Shown piece after piece: positions 33,064 through 43,023 of a stretch of DNA of 64,000 bases. Made by a program: the position numbers and the translations under genes. The number at the start of each line of letters is the position of its first letter. Within the stretch, counting starts at the first letter, position 1. The notes beneath the pieces are model-generated. The model ran no database searches. It was not told where the DNA came from and worked only from the letters and a program-made list of their open reading frames with translations. The stretch is from DATHKG01 sp035489435 (GTDB lineage: Bacteria > Bacteroidota > Bacteroidia > Chitinophagales > Chitinophagaceae), in NCBI GenBank assembly GCA_035489435.1, contig DATHKG010000094.1; one strand, given 5' to 3'.

Positions 33064-33555
33064 GTGCTTAATGCGCTAAACCTTATTGATATGGCTAGAA
33101 ACCCGGTCTTCTCCAATAACTACGTTACGATCTCCGAAAAGGGGATTGACCTGACCCGTAGCAGGTTTCCTTACAAACATATCAGGTTTAGCGAGATCCG
33201 GGAAGTTAGCATTCAAGAGGACTATCTTATCAAAAACAGGAACACGATTTTAATTTTAAGTTCAGGGGCAATCTGTCTGCTAGTTATATTTTTGCTTCAG
33301 TCCGATTTTATCTCGAACTTGCTTAAAGCAAATACTGCCGCGGGTTTCCTGATTGTGGTTAGCCGGCCTGTTTTAGCAGTAATTGTAATTGCACTTGGAT
33401 TAGGTTTTCTTGTTTACCAATCTTTTTTGAGATCCAAGGTCATGACCATCAAAACACGCAATAACAAAAAGTATTCAGTGCGATTAAAGGAATTGGAGGA
33501 TGATCTTCAAACCCGACAACTTCGGGAGTTTATATCAAGACAAACTTCTAAGTAA
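33064..33555 (+). CDS. Membrane protein with PH-like ends, hypothetical
   Basis: 163 residues (153 if starting at 33091, MARNPVFSNN). A short soluble segment with KGIDLTRSRFPYKHIRFSEI, two transmembrane helices (about 62-80 and 95-118), then VMTIKTRNNKKYSVRLKE. The pattern strand, helices, strand resembles bacterial PH-like membrane proteins that watch ion or lipid state, but this is a guess. Convergent with the permease at 33573. Confidence 0.55.
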   Translation: MLNALNLIDMARNPVFSNNYVTISEKGIDLTRSRFPYKHIRFSEIREVSIQEDYLIKNRNTILILSSGAICLLVIFLLQSDFISNLLKANTAAGFLIVVSRPVLAVIVIALGLGFLVYQSFLRSKVMTIKTRNNKKYSVRLKELEDDLQTRQLREFISRQTSK

Positions 33556-33572
33556 CTTATAGCGTACACCTG

Positions 33573-35945
33573 CTATGTTCGCAAACTGCTTGCAAGTTTT
33601 GTTGTTACTGCCTGCCACACCTTGAACCCGGTAATACACGCAGTAATTACAAACAATAAAACAACAGCAAAGATCATTGTCAGGCTATCAACACCCACAT
33701 TCACTTTGAATATCATATCCATCAGCGTTTTTGTTAAAGCCATTCCACCGTAACAACCGATCAAAGCAGCAATGAAAAATATTCCAACATAGCTTTTGTT
33801 AATAAGGACAAGGATATTCATGGCAGATGCTCCCACTAATTTCCTTAATGCAATCTCTTTCATCTTTTTTAATGTGCGCAAAGAAACAAGAGCCAGTAAT
33901 CCCGTGGCAGTCAGCAAAACAGAAATCACTGCGAACCAGGCAAAGATTGTTGCGATGCTGGCGTTTACTTTGTGAGCCTCAGCTGTGATTTCGTTTTGAT
34001 AAAAACTATTAAAGGGTTTCAGTGGAAATAACTTTTGCCATAACTTCTTTGCACCATCATGAATAGTTGCCAGGTTTTTCGGATCACCCTGCAAAATCAG
34101 GTATTGAAATTTGTCTTCTTTTACAAGTTTCATTATCCCCGGTTCCAAAGGCTCAAAAAAATCCTCCGCATGAAAATCTTTTAATATCCCAACAACAGAA
34201 TAAGTGGCGGTATCAAGCTGTAATTGTTTACCCAAGGCTTCCTGGTCTTTCCATCCAAAAATAGCAGCTGTTTTTTCAGTAATGAGTATAGCCTTTGTGT
34301 AGTCAGATTCCATTTGAACATCAAATGTCCGCCCGGCTGCCATCTGTAGTTGCATCAAACGGAGGTAGTCCGGGCCGACCTCGAAATAGTTTGTCTCCTT
34401 TTTTTGGGCTTCAGCTTCGGCTACAATACTCCGGTAACTAAAGCCAATGTGATTTCTTGTTCCTGCAACCCCGGTGATTTCAGGAATATTTTTTATTTCA
34501 TTGTTGAGTACCGTAAATGTATTATGGTCCGGAACAAGGATACCGAGGGTGTTATCAAGACTATAACCAAAGTCAAAATTTCGCTGAAATTCCGCGTTTC
34601 TTGCGAAAGCTACTCCCGCAATGACGGTGAGGATGGAAATCGATATCTGCAAACCCAACATCAGCCTTGAAAACAAATTGGACCCGCCGAATTTAACACT
34701 ACCACGGAATATGGAGGAAGGATTGAACCTGCTGATATAAAACGCCGGGTAAGCACCGGCCATTAATGTGGCGAGTATAAGTATCACCAGCAGATATATC
34801 AATAAATTACCGTCGCGTAAATAGTTCGCTTCAACCTTTACAAAAGAAAACATCTGGTTAAAAAAAGGAAGCCACCATGAATTAATCAATACAGATAAAC
34901 AAATCGCGGCAAAGACAATTACTGAACACTCGAGGAGCATTTGCATAACTAATTGTCGAAAGGTGCTTCCCATTACTTTGCGCATTCCGATTTCTTTCAG
35001 TCTTGAGTTCGCGCGTGCAATGGTGGTATTGGAAAAATTCAGACAAGCCGAAAGCAGGATAAGAAAAGCAAATACAAAGGGTCCATAAGCTGCAGAATCT
35101 TCCGGCCTTTGGACGAGGCTGTTATTGCTGATAAGGTTGCTTTGAACAGCACCATCTCTGAGAGACATCAATTCAAATCCCGAAACTTTCCAGTCTTCCC
35201 TTGCCTTGTTTTGAATTGACTTGTATTTTTTCAGCCTTTCCGGTAACGATTGCGCATCGGCAGAATTTGGAATTTTAAAATACGCAGCATCAACAAACCA
35301 TCCCCAATCGTCCTGATCAATTTTTTTTCCATCCGGCTTGAATTGGTTTTCAAAATTTGTCAGCATGCCAAATTGGATGGTTGAGTTGAATGGAATATCC
35401 TTCAATACACCTGTTACTGTAACTGGCAAAGCAAAGGGCTCGCCTTCATAAAGGGTGATGATCTTGCCTACCGGATTTTGATTTCCAAAATACTTCCGTG
35501 CTATTGTCTCGGTTATCAATATACCACCCTTATTCTTTAGATCCTTAACACCTGAAACAATGGGAAAATTAAAAAAATCAAAAAAAGATGCATCTGTAAA
35601 ATGAACCTGTTCTGTAAATACTTCACCGGTATCCGATTTTGCATTTAATCCTCTGCTGTCGTAACGCAGTACCTGTTGAATACCTGCAAAATCATTTTTT
35701 GCGGCCTGTATTGCGGCCATTGGAAAGATCCCTTTGATGCCATCTGCTCCTTCTTTCCTCGTCAATGCCCGGTAAACATTATCCCTGTCCGGATGAAAAT
35801 TATCATAGCTAAAAGAGTAGCGATAAGTCTGGTAACCCCATACCATCGCTGCGATACCAATGGCCATTCCAACAATATTGATCAGGGTATAAGATTTATA
35901 ACGCCATAAATTCCGCAGTACTATCTTATAATAATTCTTAAGCAT
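33573..35945 (-). CDS. FtsX/MacB-type ABC transporter permease
   Basis: 790 residues with the same architecture as the protein at 16549: an N-terminal helix (YTLINIVGMAIGIAAMVWGY), MacB core, FtsX block with RLKEIGMRKVMGSTFRQLV, a second MacB core and FtsX block with KMKEIALRKLVGASAMNILV. Eight transmembrane helices expected. No ATPase gene adjacent. Intact, unlike its neighbour at 37019. Confidence 0.9.
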   Translation of the reverse strand: MLKNYYKIVLRNLWRYKSYTLINIVGMAIGIAAMVWGYQTYRYSFSYDNFHPDRDNVYRALTRKEGADGIKGIFPMAAIQAAKNDFAGIQQVLRYDSRGLNAKSDTGEVFTEQVHFTDASFFDFFNFPIVSGVKDLKNKGGILITETIARKYFGNQNPVGKIITLYEGEPFALPVTVTGVLKDIPFNSTIQFGMLTNFENQFKPDGKKIDQDDWGWFVDAAYFKIPNSADAQSLPERLKKYKSIQNKAREDWKVSGFELMSLRDGAVQSNLISNNSLVQRPEDSAAYGPFVFAFLILLSACLNFSNTTIARANSRLKEIGMRKVMGSTFRQLVMQMLLECSVIVFAAICLSVLINSWWLPFFNQMFSFVKVEANYLRDGNLLIYLLVILILATLMAGAYPAFYISRFNPSSIFRGSVKFGGSNLFSRLMLGLQISISILTVIAGVAFARNAEFQRNFDFGYSLDNTLGILVPDHNTFTVLNNEIKNIPEITGVAGTRNHIGFSYRSIVAEAEAQKKETNYFEVGPDYLRLMQLQMAAGRTFDVQMESDYTKAILITEKTAAIFGWKDQEALGKQLQLDTATYSVVGILKDFHAEDFFEPLEPGIMKLVKEDKFQYLILQGDPKNLATIHDGAKKLWQKLFPLKPFNSFYQNEITAEAHKVNASIATIFAWFAVISVLLTATGLLALVSLRTLKKMKEIALRKLVGASAMNILVLINKSYVGIFFIAALIGCYGGMALTKTLMDMIFKVNVGVDSLTMIFAVVLLFVITACITGFKVWQAVTTKLASSLRT

Positions 35946-36350
35946 GAGGTTGTTGTTAGTATTGGTGCAGGATGGGGCAAATGACGAACGCGGGTGCGGG
36001 TATAGGGTTCAGTTCCCAGGTTTATAACGGGAAAAATATGCCAGATATTTAAAGCGAAGATTGACAGGCAGTTGTTGCAGAGGCGTGCATGGTAGCGTAC
36101 GTTTGCATTACACCATTTGTCCGCTATTGATACACCTTATGTCGTCCTTATATAGCTTATACTATTTGAGAAAAAGTCGCTTGATGAACCAAAAAATGTA
36201 ATGCTCCCAAATGTTCAAGAAACGTGTTTTATGTAAGCTAAGTAAGCTAAGTTGCTTAATTAGGAATCCAGTCCAAAGCTATGGCCTGAACCTATTAATG
36301 CAATTTATGTTAGTTAGCTTTTGCGTTGTGCAAATGCATTAAGTGGCGGA
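35946..36350. other. Intergenic region, 405 bp, with a short tandem repeat
   Basis: Upstream of the minus-strand permease. At 36234-36251 the 9-mer TAAGCTAAG occurs twice in tandem, followed by the partial inverse TTGCTTA, which might be an operator. No gene or terminator was identified. Confidence 0.4.
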
Positions 36351-36647
36351 TCACGAGCGCACCTGGGTAATAACAGAACCAAGCAAATCAACGACGTCTT
36401 GCTGAATGAGGCCAATCTGCTCTATTTCATCTCCTGTTCTCCATTGTTCCCCATTTCTTAAAAGTGTCAGGCGATTAGTACCTCTTCCCGATTGAAGCAG
36501 CACATCATAGGTGCCGGTTAGTGCACCGTCCCAGGAAATGGTTTCAGCAATAGCGGCTTTGTAGAAAATATCCTTATGCATGAAAGTGGTTGTGAAAACC
36601 AGGTGATCGGATGAATCCGGCCTACCAGTAACGAGTTGATAGCCCAT
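36351..36647 (-). CDS. Hypothetical protein
   Basis: 98 residues, soluble, starting MGYQLVTGRPDSSDHLVFTT. Regular beta-strand-like alternation (YDVLLQSGRGTNRLTLLRNG), no known motif. Eleven bases separate it from the upstream minus-strand gene, so the two may be an operon. Codon use looks coding, but no family is recognised. Confidence 0.45.
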   Translation of the reverse strand: MGYQLVTGRPDSSDHLVFTTTFMHKDIFYKAAIAETISWDGALTGTYDVLLQSGRGTNRLTLLRNGEQWRTGDEIEQIGLIQQDVVDLLGSVITQVRS

Positions 36648-36658
36648 GGAGTTTTATT

Positions 36659-36916
36659 TTAGATTACTAAGGTATAAAAAATTGGAACTAAGAAAAAATC
36701 CGATTTTATATGTTGCATTGATAGTGGGTGTTTCTCGACTATAGAATCAAACGATCCACATGGTACTTGTTCCAGAATATTTAAAGAACAAAAGCAGATT
36801 AAAGGCACCAGGAAATCATCCTCAACATGGGTATCAGCCATAGTTTTATTTATAAAGGATACAAAGAGTGGATCGATCCAATTGTCGTGCCATAGGCTGT
36901 TGGTGTATACTTCCAT
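36659..36916 (-). CDS. Hypothetical protein
   Basis: 85 residues from ATG 36916 (MEVYTNSLWHDNWIDPLFVS), with a Cys-rich middle (LICFCSLNILEQVPCGSF) and a hydrophobic C terminus. No recognised domain. It may be co-transcribed with the gene at 36351. It could be a small effector or a chance frame. Confidence 0.35.
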   Translation of the reverse strand: MEVYTNSLWHDNWIDPLFVSFINKTMADTHVEDDFLVPLICFCSLNILEQVPCGSFDSIVEKHPLSMQHIKSDFFLVPIFYTLVI

Positions 36917-37018
36917 TTATACCGGGAAATGCCCAAAGGTTTAAAAAGTTTATCGTCTGTATATTTCTCCATGTACAATGATGTATGTCTTTTTTGTTAT
37001 ATTCCAAAATGAATTATG

Positions 37019-39429
37019 TTATTCCGTTCTCAAACTTTTGATCGGATTCTTTGTGGCCGCCTTGATGGCCTGGTAGCTGACTGTACACAGAGTGATCAGT
37101 AGCGCTCCTGCGATGACTATAGCAAAAATCCACCAGTTGATTTCCGTATGGTAATCATATTTTTGTAACCATTTTTGTAGAAGATGATTCGCTAGTGGGA
37201 CTGCGATCAGGCATGCGAGAATTACCAGCCGTACAAAATCTGCCGATAATAATTTCCAAAGGCTATAAACAGTTGCCCCTTGTACCTTGCGTACACCGAT
37301 TTCTTTGGTTCTTCTTTCAGCCATAAAAGCCGCAAGTCCAAACAATCCAAGACATGAAATAAAAATAGCCAGTGTCGAGAATACGGCTGCCAGTTTTCCA
37401 ATTCGTTCTTCATTTGAAAACTTCTGACTGAATTCAGTATCGGCAAATTGGTAATCGAATGGTACAGAAGGTACAAGTTTTTTGAAGACAGCTTCCGTTT
37501 TAGATATCGCTTCTGCTGCGCTGAGCGCCGGACTTATGCGAATATTGATATATGCGGTTGCCTCTTCATAATTAATGCCAAAAATCGCTGGCCGCACTGC
37601 TTCAAACGGTGACTCCATAATCATGTCCTTCACTACGCCTATTATTCGAAATGGCTGATTATCCCACTTAATTATCTCACCAACGGGATTCTTCAATTGC
37701 ATATATTTCACTGCAGCTTCATTTATCAGCAAATGATAGACCAGACCTGGTTTGCTATGCGAGCTTACAGAATCTGTTACAAAAGCTGTTGAAAAATCTC
37801 TGCCTTCTTTGATCTTCCATCCTACAGTCTTTCCATAATCAAAGGTTGTCCAGTTAATAGCAAAGCTTTCAGTCTTGTTTGGATCTTTGTCTTTCCATTC
37901 GAAGGCACTACTTTTTGACCATACGCCTGTAACAGGTCCGGACGAGCAGCCGACATCGGCGGCAATACCTTTTACTTTTAATTCATTGTTTAAGACGTTC
38001 AGTTTATCCCTTAGGTCTGCAGATTTTATTTGCACCATTAATAGGCCGCCGCGGTCATAACCTACCGGCCGGTTTTTAGCGAACTGAATTTGACGGTACA
38101 CTATAACAGTGCCCATGATCAGGATGATGGATACTGTAAATTGCACCACAACCAGGGCTTTGCGGGGTAATGCTGCAAAGCGCCCCGCCCGGTAAGTGCC
38201 TTTTAATGCAGTAACAGGATTAAAAGAAGATAGGTAGAAAGCAGGATAACTTCCGGCTATGGCACTCGTTATCACAATGAAAGCCAGGCTAAGTGCCCAA
38301 AAAAATGGTTTTGACCAAAACATCGTTATTTGTTTATCAGCCAATGCATTAAACCAGGGTAGTGAGATAGTAACCAGGACGAGCGCAATGAAAAATGCGA
38401 GAGATACAACAACAAAAGATTCAGCCAGGAATTGAACGATCAATTCTGCTCGCATAGATCCCACGGCTTTCCGGATCCCGACTTCTTTGGCCCGTTTTTC
38501 ACTACGTGCGGTGCTGAGATTTATAAAATTGATGCAGGCAAGTAATAACACAAAGACACCGATAATGCAGAATAGCCACACAATCTGTATGCGTCCGCCC
38601 ACATTTATATCTTCCTTCCAGTCTGAATACAAATGCCAGCGGCTCATAGGATTTAGAAATGTCCGGATATTAAACTTTTTATCAATAACAGCATTGTCAT
38701 AGGTAGCATTTTTTATTCTTTCAGAGACCTCCGCGAAACCGGCATTTGGCTGTAGCTGCACATATATAAGAAACGAACTGTTTCCCCAATCTGTTCCATC
38801 CATCATCCACTTGTTATGCGACAAAAGAAGATCCCACGATGAAAGAAACTTCATGCTACTGAATTCCGTATTATGAGGCAGGTCCTTATAAACGCCAGTT
38901 ACTTTTACATCCATCTGGTTGTCTATTCGCATCATCCTGTTCAAAGGATCGGCGTCACCAAACAATGCTTTTGCAGTAGAGGCGGAGAGAAGTATTGAGG
39001 ATGGATCCCTGAGTCCGGAACGGGTGCCGCTAAGCATTTCCAAAGAAAGCATATCAGGGGCATCCGGCTGCATAAACCTGCCACCCTGGAGATTGCGACT
39101 TCAGCTGCTGAAAGAACATGAGATTCATTCCACCGGGACATGACTATGTATTTAAAATCCCGGCCATACTTGTTGCGTAGTTCTGCCTCCAAAGGTCGTG
39201 GCAACGCTGCCGATGCAAATCCACGGCCAGCAAAACGCCCTTTATTCATTACCTGCGCAATCTTGTTGTAGTTCTTATAGTGCTGGTTAAAGGACAGCTC
39301 ATCGTACATCCATAAACCAATAAGAATGGCGATGGCCATACCTGCGGCAAGGCCACCTATATTAATGAATGAGTATCCTTTTGAACGTGAAAGGGTTCTC
39401 AATGCGATCTTTAAATAATTATGAAACAT
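37019..39429 (-). pseudogene. FtsX/MacB-type ABC transporter permease, frameshifted
   Basis: The first frame from 39429 has the N-terminal helix (YSFINIGGLAAGMAIAILIG) and part of the MacB core up to SAAEVAISRVAG. Near 39085 the frame shifts, and the rest continues from PDAPDMLSLEMLSGTRSG to NPIKSLRTE at 37019, with both FtsX blocks (RAKEVGIRKAVGSMRAEL and RRTKEIGVRKVQGATVYS) intact. A single-base indel explains it. Full length would be about 800 residues. Either recently inactivated or a sequence error. Confidence 0.85.
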
Positions 39430-39734
39430 AACATGGGCTTTATATATAAATACCTGGTGATAAATTAAACAAGGTTTTAATTGAGCAACAAAATTGGCAC
39501 CGAAAAGGGATCATTTGATAGTTAATGACTTGCAGATTAGTTAGATTGGAACCTGTTCGTTTCTGATACAAAAATGTCCGCTCCCGGCTATGCTTAATTT
39601 AGGGTTGAGTATTGAGGAATTAGATTTTTGTGAGAAGCTTGAGTCATCATAGCGAAAAACTTGTTACAATCTGTGTTTAATAATCATGTAAATTTGCCTT
39701 GAATAAGTTCTTTACTATATTTCTTCATCATGCG
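39430..39734. other. Intergenic region upstream of the riboswitch
   Basis: AT-rich spacer between the divergent permease pseudogene and the metE leader. It must contain the metE promoter. I did not find a clear promoter match. Confidence 0.4.
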
Positions 39735-39896
39735 GATAAGGTTTTACTTAATGTAAATTAATAGGGAATTGTGTGCGAATCACAAGCTGTCCCGCAACTG
39801 TAAGTAACACAAACAATTTTTATCCTTGTTGTCCACTGCCCGGTTAACCGGTGTGGGAAGGACGGTAAAAATGTTACAAGTCAGGAGACCTGCCTT
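39735..39896 (+). promoter_or_regulatory. Cobalamin riboswitch
   Basis: Conserved elements in order: AATAGGGAAT, GTGTGCGAATCACAAGCTGT then CCCGCAACTGTAAG, CCACTG, GTGTGGGAAGG and the B12 box AAGTCAGGAGACCTGCC. The kissing-loop and core spacing are normal. It lies about 180 bases upstream of metE, whose product is not needed when B12 is plentiful, so ligand binding should switch metE off. Confidence 0.95.
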
Positions 39897-39960
39897 TTCG
39901 TATTGACAATGCTTTCGTGGAATGAAGCGGGATGTCAATTGATGTACATATAATTATCCA

Positions 39961-39980
39961 GGCATTCTTGTGCCTTTTTA
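39961..39980 (+). terminator. Candidate expression-platform terminator of the riboswitch
   Basis: AGGCA, six loop bases, TGCCT, then a run of T, between the riboswitch and metE. The stem is short. A 7-bp inverted repeat ATTGACA (39902) / TGTCAAT (39933) lies before it and may be the competing structure. Confidence 0.45.
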
Positions 39981-40073
39981 TGTGTGCCTGATTCGATTCA
40001 CCTTCCTGACATAAAACATTGCGAGGTTTAGCAAAAGAGCTTTAAACTGATTTTTTCATTTTAAAAGCAAAAC

Positions 40074-42401
40074 ATGCAAACGCACAACTTAGGCTACCCG
40101 AGGATAGGCAGCCAAAGGGAATTAAAAAAAGCATCTGAACTCTATTGGTCGGGCAAAATTCCTTTACAACAATTATTACAGACGGGCAAGACAATCCGCC
40201 TGCAGAATTGGCTATTACAAAAAGACGCAGGCATTGACCTGGTACCTTGCAACGATTTTTCTTATTACGACCAGGTGCTTGATACAAGTATTATGGTTGG
40301 TGCAATCCCGGAAAGGTATCATTCATTGGTTGAAGCAAAGCAATTGAACGATATCGATTTGCTCTTTGCGATGGCAAGAGGCTATCAAAAAGATGGCTTT
40401 GATATCACCGCTATGGAAATGACAAAATGGTTCGATACCAATTATCATTATATAGTTCCTGAATTTACTGCCAATCAGAAATTTACCTTGTATTCAAACA
40501 AAATACGGTCAGAATTTTTAGAAGCAAAACAAAATGAGATTAATGCAAAACCTGTGTTGTTGGGACCAATATCGTATTTGCTGCTTGGTAAAGAAAAAGA
40601 AAGCGGTTTTCACAGACTTGAATTGATTAAAAATTTATTGCCCGTTTACCTGGAAATACTGAAAAATCTGGATGAAACGAATGTTCATTATGTGCAGTTT
40701 GATGAGCCCTGTTTATCATTGGATTTAAGCGAAGCTGAAAGAACGGTAATTGTCAAAACATATCAGGAAATTAAAAATAAGTTTCCTCACCTGCACATCA
40801 TTTTAGCTAGTTATTTTGAATGTTATGGCAACAATCTGCAAACAGTATTGGGCCTTCCCGTACAAACCATCCATCTTGACCTGGTACGCTGTCCATCACA
40901 GTTAGACGATATCTTAGCGACTGATTTTGTAAAGACAAAAACAAATCTTTCATTAGGTGTTGTTGATGGTAGAAATATCTGGAAAAATAATTTTCAACAA
41001 TCCCTTACATTTATTGATAAAGCAGTTGAAAAAATAGGTTCTGCCAGAGTTTGGATAGCTCCGTCTTGTTCACTGATTCATTCGCCTTGCGACCTGGATC
41101 TGGAAACAAACAACGAAACGCTGACCCCGGAAATAAAACAATGGCTTGCATTTGCTAAACAAAAAATTGACGAGGTGGTAACACTGAAACAACTGGCAAA
41201 TAAAGAAAATACTGAAGCGGCGAATATCAAATGGCGGGAAAATCTAAAAGCAAATGAAAGCCGGAAAACTTCCACCCTTATTCATAACCAGGAGGTAAAG
41301 CAACGTGTTGCCGCAATCACTGAAAATGATACAAAGCGTACAAACGATTTTTCGATAAGAAAAATAGCTCAACATAAAGCACTTCGTTTACCCTTGTTTC
41401 CAACAACCACAATAGGTTCGTTTCCACAAACAACCGAGGTTAGAAGCTGGAGAGCTAACTTAAAAAAGGGTGAACTTACACAAGAGCAGTACGATGAGCT
41501 GATTGCAAAAGAAACGATAAAGGCAATCCGCTGGCAGGAAGAAACAGGCATCGACGTTTTGGTACATGGTGAGTTTGAACGTAACGATATGGTTGAATAT
41601 TTTGGTGAACAACTGGAGGGATTTACATTTTCTAAGAATGGCTGGGTACAGAGTTACGGCAGCCGCTGCGTAAAACCCCCAATCATTTTTGGCGATGTCA
41701 GCAGGTCGGCACCGATGACATTACGTTGGACTTCTTTTGCACAATCACTTACCAAACAATGGGTAAAAGGAATGCTGACCGGGCCGGTTACCATCCTACA
41801 ATGGAGCTTCGTCCGCAACGACCAGCCACGCAGCGAAACCTGCACCCAGATTGCATTGGCTATTCGTGATGAGGTGGTTGATCTGGAAAAAGCAGGTATA
41901 AAAATTATACAGATTGATGAGCCTGCTATCCGCGAAGGTTTGCCCCTTCGTAAAGAGAATTGGCAGGAGTATTTGCAATGGGCGGTTCGTGCCTTTAAAA
42001 TATCTGCCAGCGGTGTAACAGATGATACACAGATTCATACACACATGTGTTATTCTGAATTCAATGACATCATCCAAAACATTGCCGATATGGACGCTGA
42101 TGTTATTACCATAGAATGCAGCCGGTCGCAAATGGAATTATTGGATGCTTTTGCCGACTTCAAATATCCAAATGAAATTGGCCCTGGCGTGTATGATATC
42201 CATTCACCAAGAGTTCCATCAAAGGCAGAAATGATAGCTCTGATGGAAAAAGCAAAGGCTGTAGTGCCTGCAGATCAGCTTTGGATAAACCCCGATTGCG
42301 GGTTGAAGACAAGACATTGGGACGAAACAAAAAAAGCGTTAATGGAGATGGTAAATGCCGCAAAAGAATTGCGTGAGGCGGTGAAAGTTCCGGTTGCTTA
42401 A
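40074..42401 (+). CDS. metE: Cobalamin-independent methionine synthase
   Basis: 775 residues, the normal length. Transfers a methyl group from methyltetrahydrofolate-triglutamate to homocysteine, the last step of methionine synthesis, in the cytoplasm. The N-terminal domain starts NLGYPRIGSQRELKKASELY. The C-terminal catalytic domain has TTTIGSFPQT (about 440), HGEFERNDMVEYFGE, the zinc ligands in IHTHMCYSEF and INPDCGLKTRHW, and EPAIREGLPLR. Monocistronic between the riboswitch and a strong terminator. Confidence 0.97.
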   Translation: MQTHNLGYPRIGSQRELKKASELYWSGKIPLQQLLQTGKTIRLQNWLLQKDAGIDLVPCNDFSYYDQVLDTSIMVGAIPERYHSLVEAKQLNDIDLLFAMARGYQKDGFDITAMEMTKWFDTNYHYIVPEFTANQKFTLYSNKIRSEFLEAKQNEINAKPVLLGPISYLLLGKEKESGFHRLELIKNLLPVYLEILKNLDETNVHYVQFDEPCLSLDLSEAERTVIVKTYQEIKNKFPHLHIILASYFECYGNNLQTVLGLPVQTIHLDLVRCPSQLDDILATDFVKTKTNLSLGVVDGRNIWKNNFQQSLTFIDKAVEKIGSARVWIAPSCSLIHSPCDLDLETNNETLTPEIKQWLAFAKQKIDEVVTLKQLANKENTEAANIKWRENLKANESRKTSTLIHNQEVKQRVAAITENDTKRTNDFSIRKIAQHKALRLPLFPTTTIGSFPQTTEVRSWRANLKKGELTQEQYDELIAKETIKAIRWQEETGIDVLVHGEFERNDMVEYFGEQLEGFTFSKNGWVQSYGSRCVKPPIIFGDVSRSAPMTLRWTSFAQSLTKQWVKGMLTGPVTILQWSFVRNDQPRSETCTQIALAIRDEVVDLEKAGIKIIQIDEPAIREGLPLRKENWQEYLQWAVRAFKISASGVTDDTQIHTHMCYSEFNDIIQNIADMDADVITIECSRSQMELLDAFADFKYPNEIGPGVYDIHSPRVPSKAEMIALMEKAKAVVPADQLWINPDCGLKTRHWDETKKALMEMVNAAKELREAVKVPVA

Positions 42402-42468
42402 TAATGATTTCATAAAAATACATGCAGCCAATTCTTCGGGATTTGGTTTCCACGGATTATGCAAAAGA

Positions 42469-42495
42469 AAAGCCCCTGCAAATCGCAGGGGCTTT
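42469..42495 (+). terminator. Rho-independent terminator after metE
   Basis: AAAGCCCCTGC, a short loop, GCAGGGGCTTT. An 11-bp perfect stem followed by a T-poor tail; the A/T flanks are complementary, so it may work in both directions. Confidence 0.8.
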
Positions 42496-42547
42496 AATAA
42501 CAGCCCTGCGCTGTCCATTTTAAAAATTCAATACCAGGAATTGAACG

Positions 42548-42904
42548 ATGAATTCAAAACATGAAGAAAAATATTGCCCTCGTTGCAATGCCAGCTTCAC
42601 TTGCAAGATCGGAGACATCCAGCAATGTCAATGCAACACTGTTGACCTTACAGTAGAAGCGCGGTCTTTTTTGGAAAAAACATTTTATGATTGTCTTTGC
42701 CGGAATTGCCTGGACCAAATTAACAACCAGGTAAAAGTCGCGAAAGGACATAGTTTTCCGGGCCAAAAGGAGTTGTTGATCGAAGGCCTGCATTACTACA
42801 AAGAAAACGGATGCTGGATATTCACGGAGTTATATCATATACTGAGGGGCCATTGTTGTAATAATGGCTGCAGGCACTGCGTGTATGGATTTAAGTTGAA
42901 ATAA
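42548..42904 (+). CDS. Cysteine-rich CWC protein fused to a DUF5522 domain
   Basis: 118 residues with 15 cysteines. The N-terminal part EKYCPRCNASFTCKIGD, CQC and YDCLCRNCLDQIN is the cysteine-rich CWC family. The C-terminal part (about 78-118) reads IFTELYHILRGHCCNNGCRH then CVYGF, typical of DUF5522. In many relatives these are separate neighbouring genes; here they form one chain. Metal binding is very likely; function unknown. Cytoplasmic. Confidence 0.8.
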   Translation: MNSKHEEKYCPRCNASFTCKIGDIQQCQCNTVDLTVEARSFLEKTFYDCLCRNCLDQINNQVKVAKGHSFPGQKELLIEGLHYYKENGCWIFTELYHILRGHCCNNGCRHCVYGFKLK

Positions 42905-43023
42905 ACTTTTCGGGAACTATAATGTCCATTTTAATGCCTTGTTTGACCGGCAGACTGTTTGGTGCTTGGAGATAGGGTCTGTACTGTGATAATTTTAATA
43001 TCTGAAATAAAAAATTATCAACA

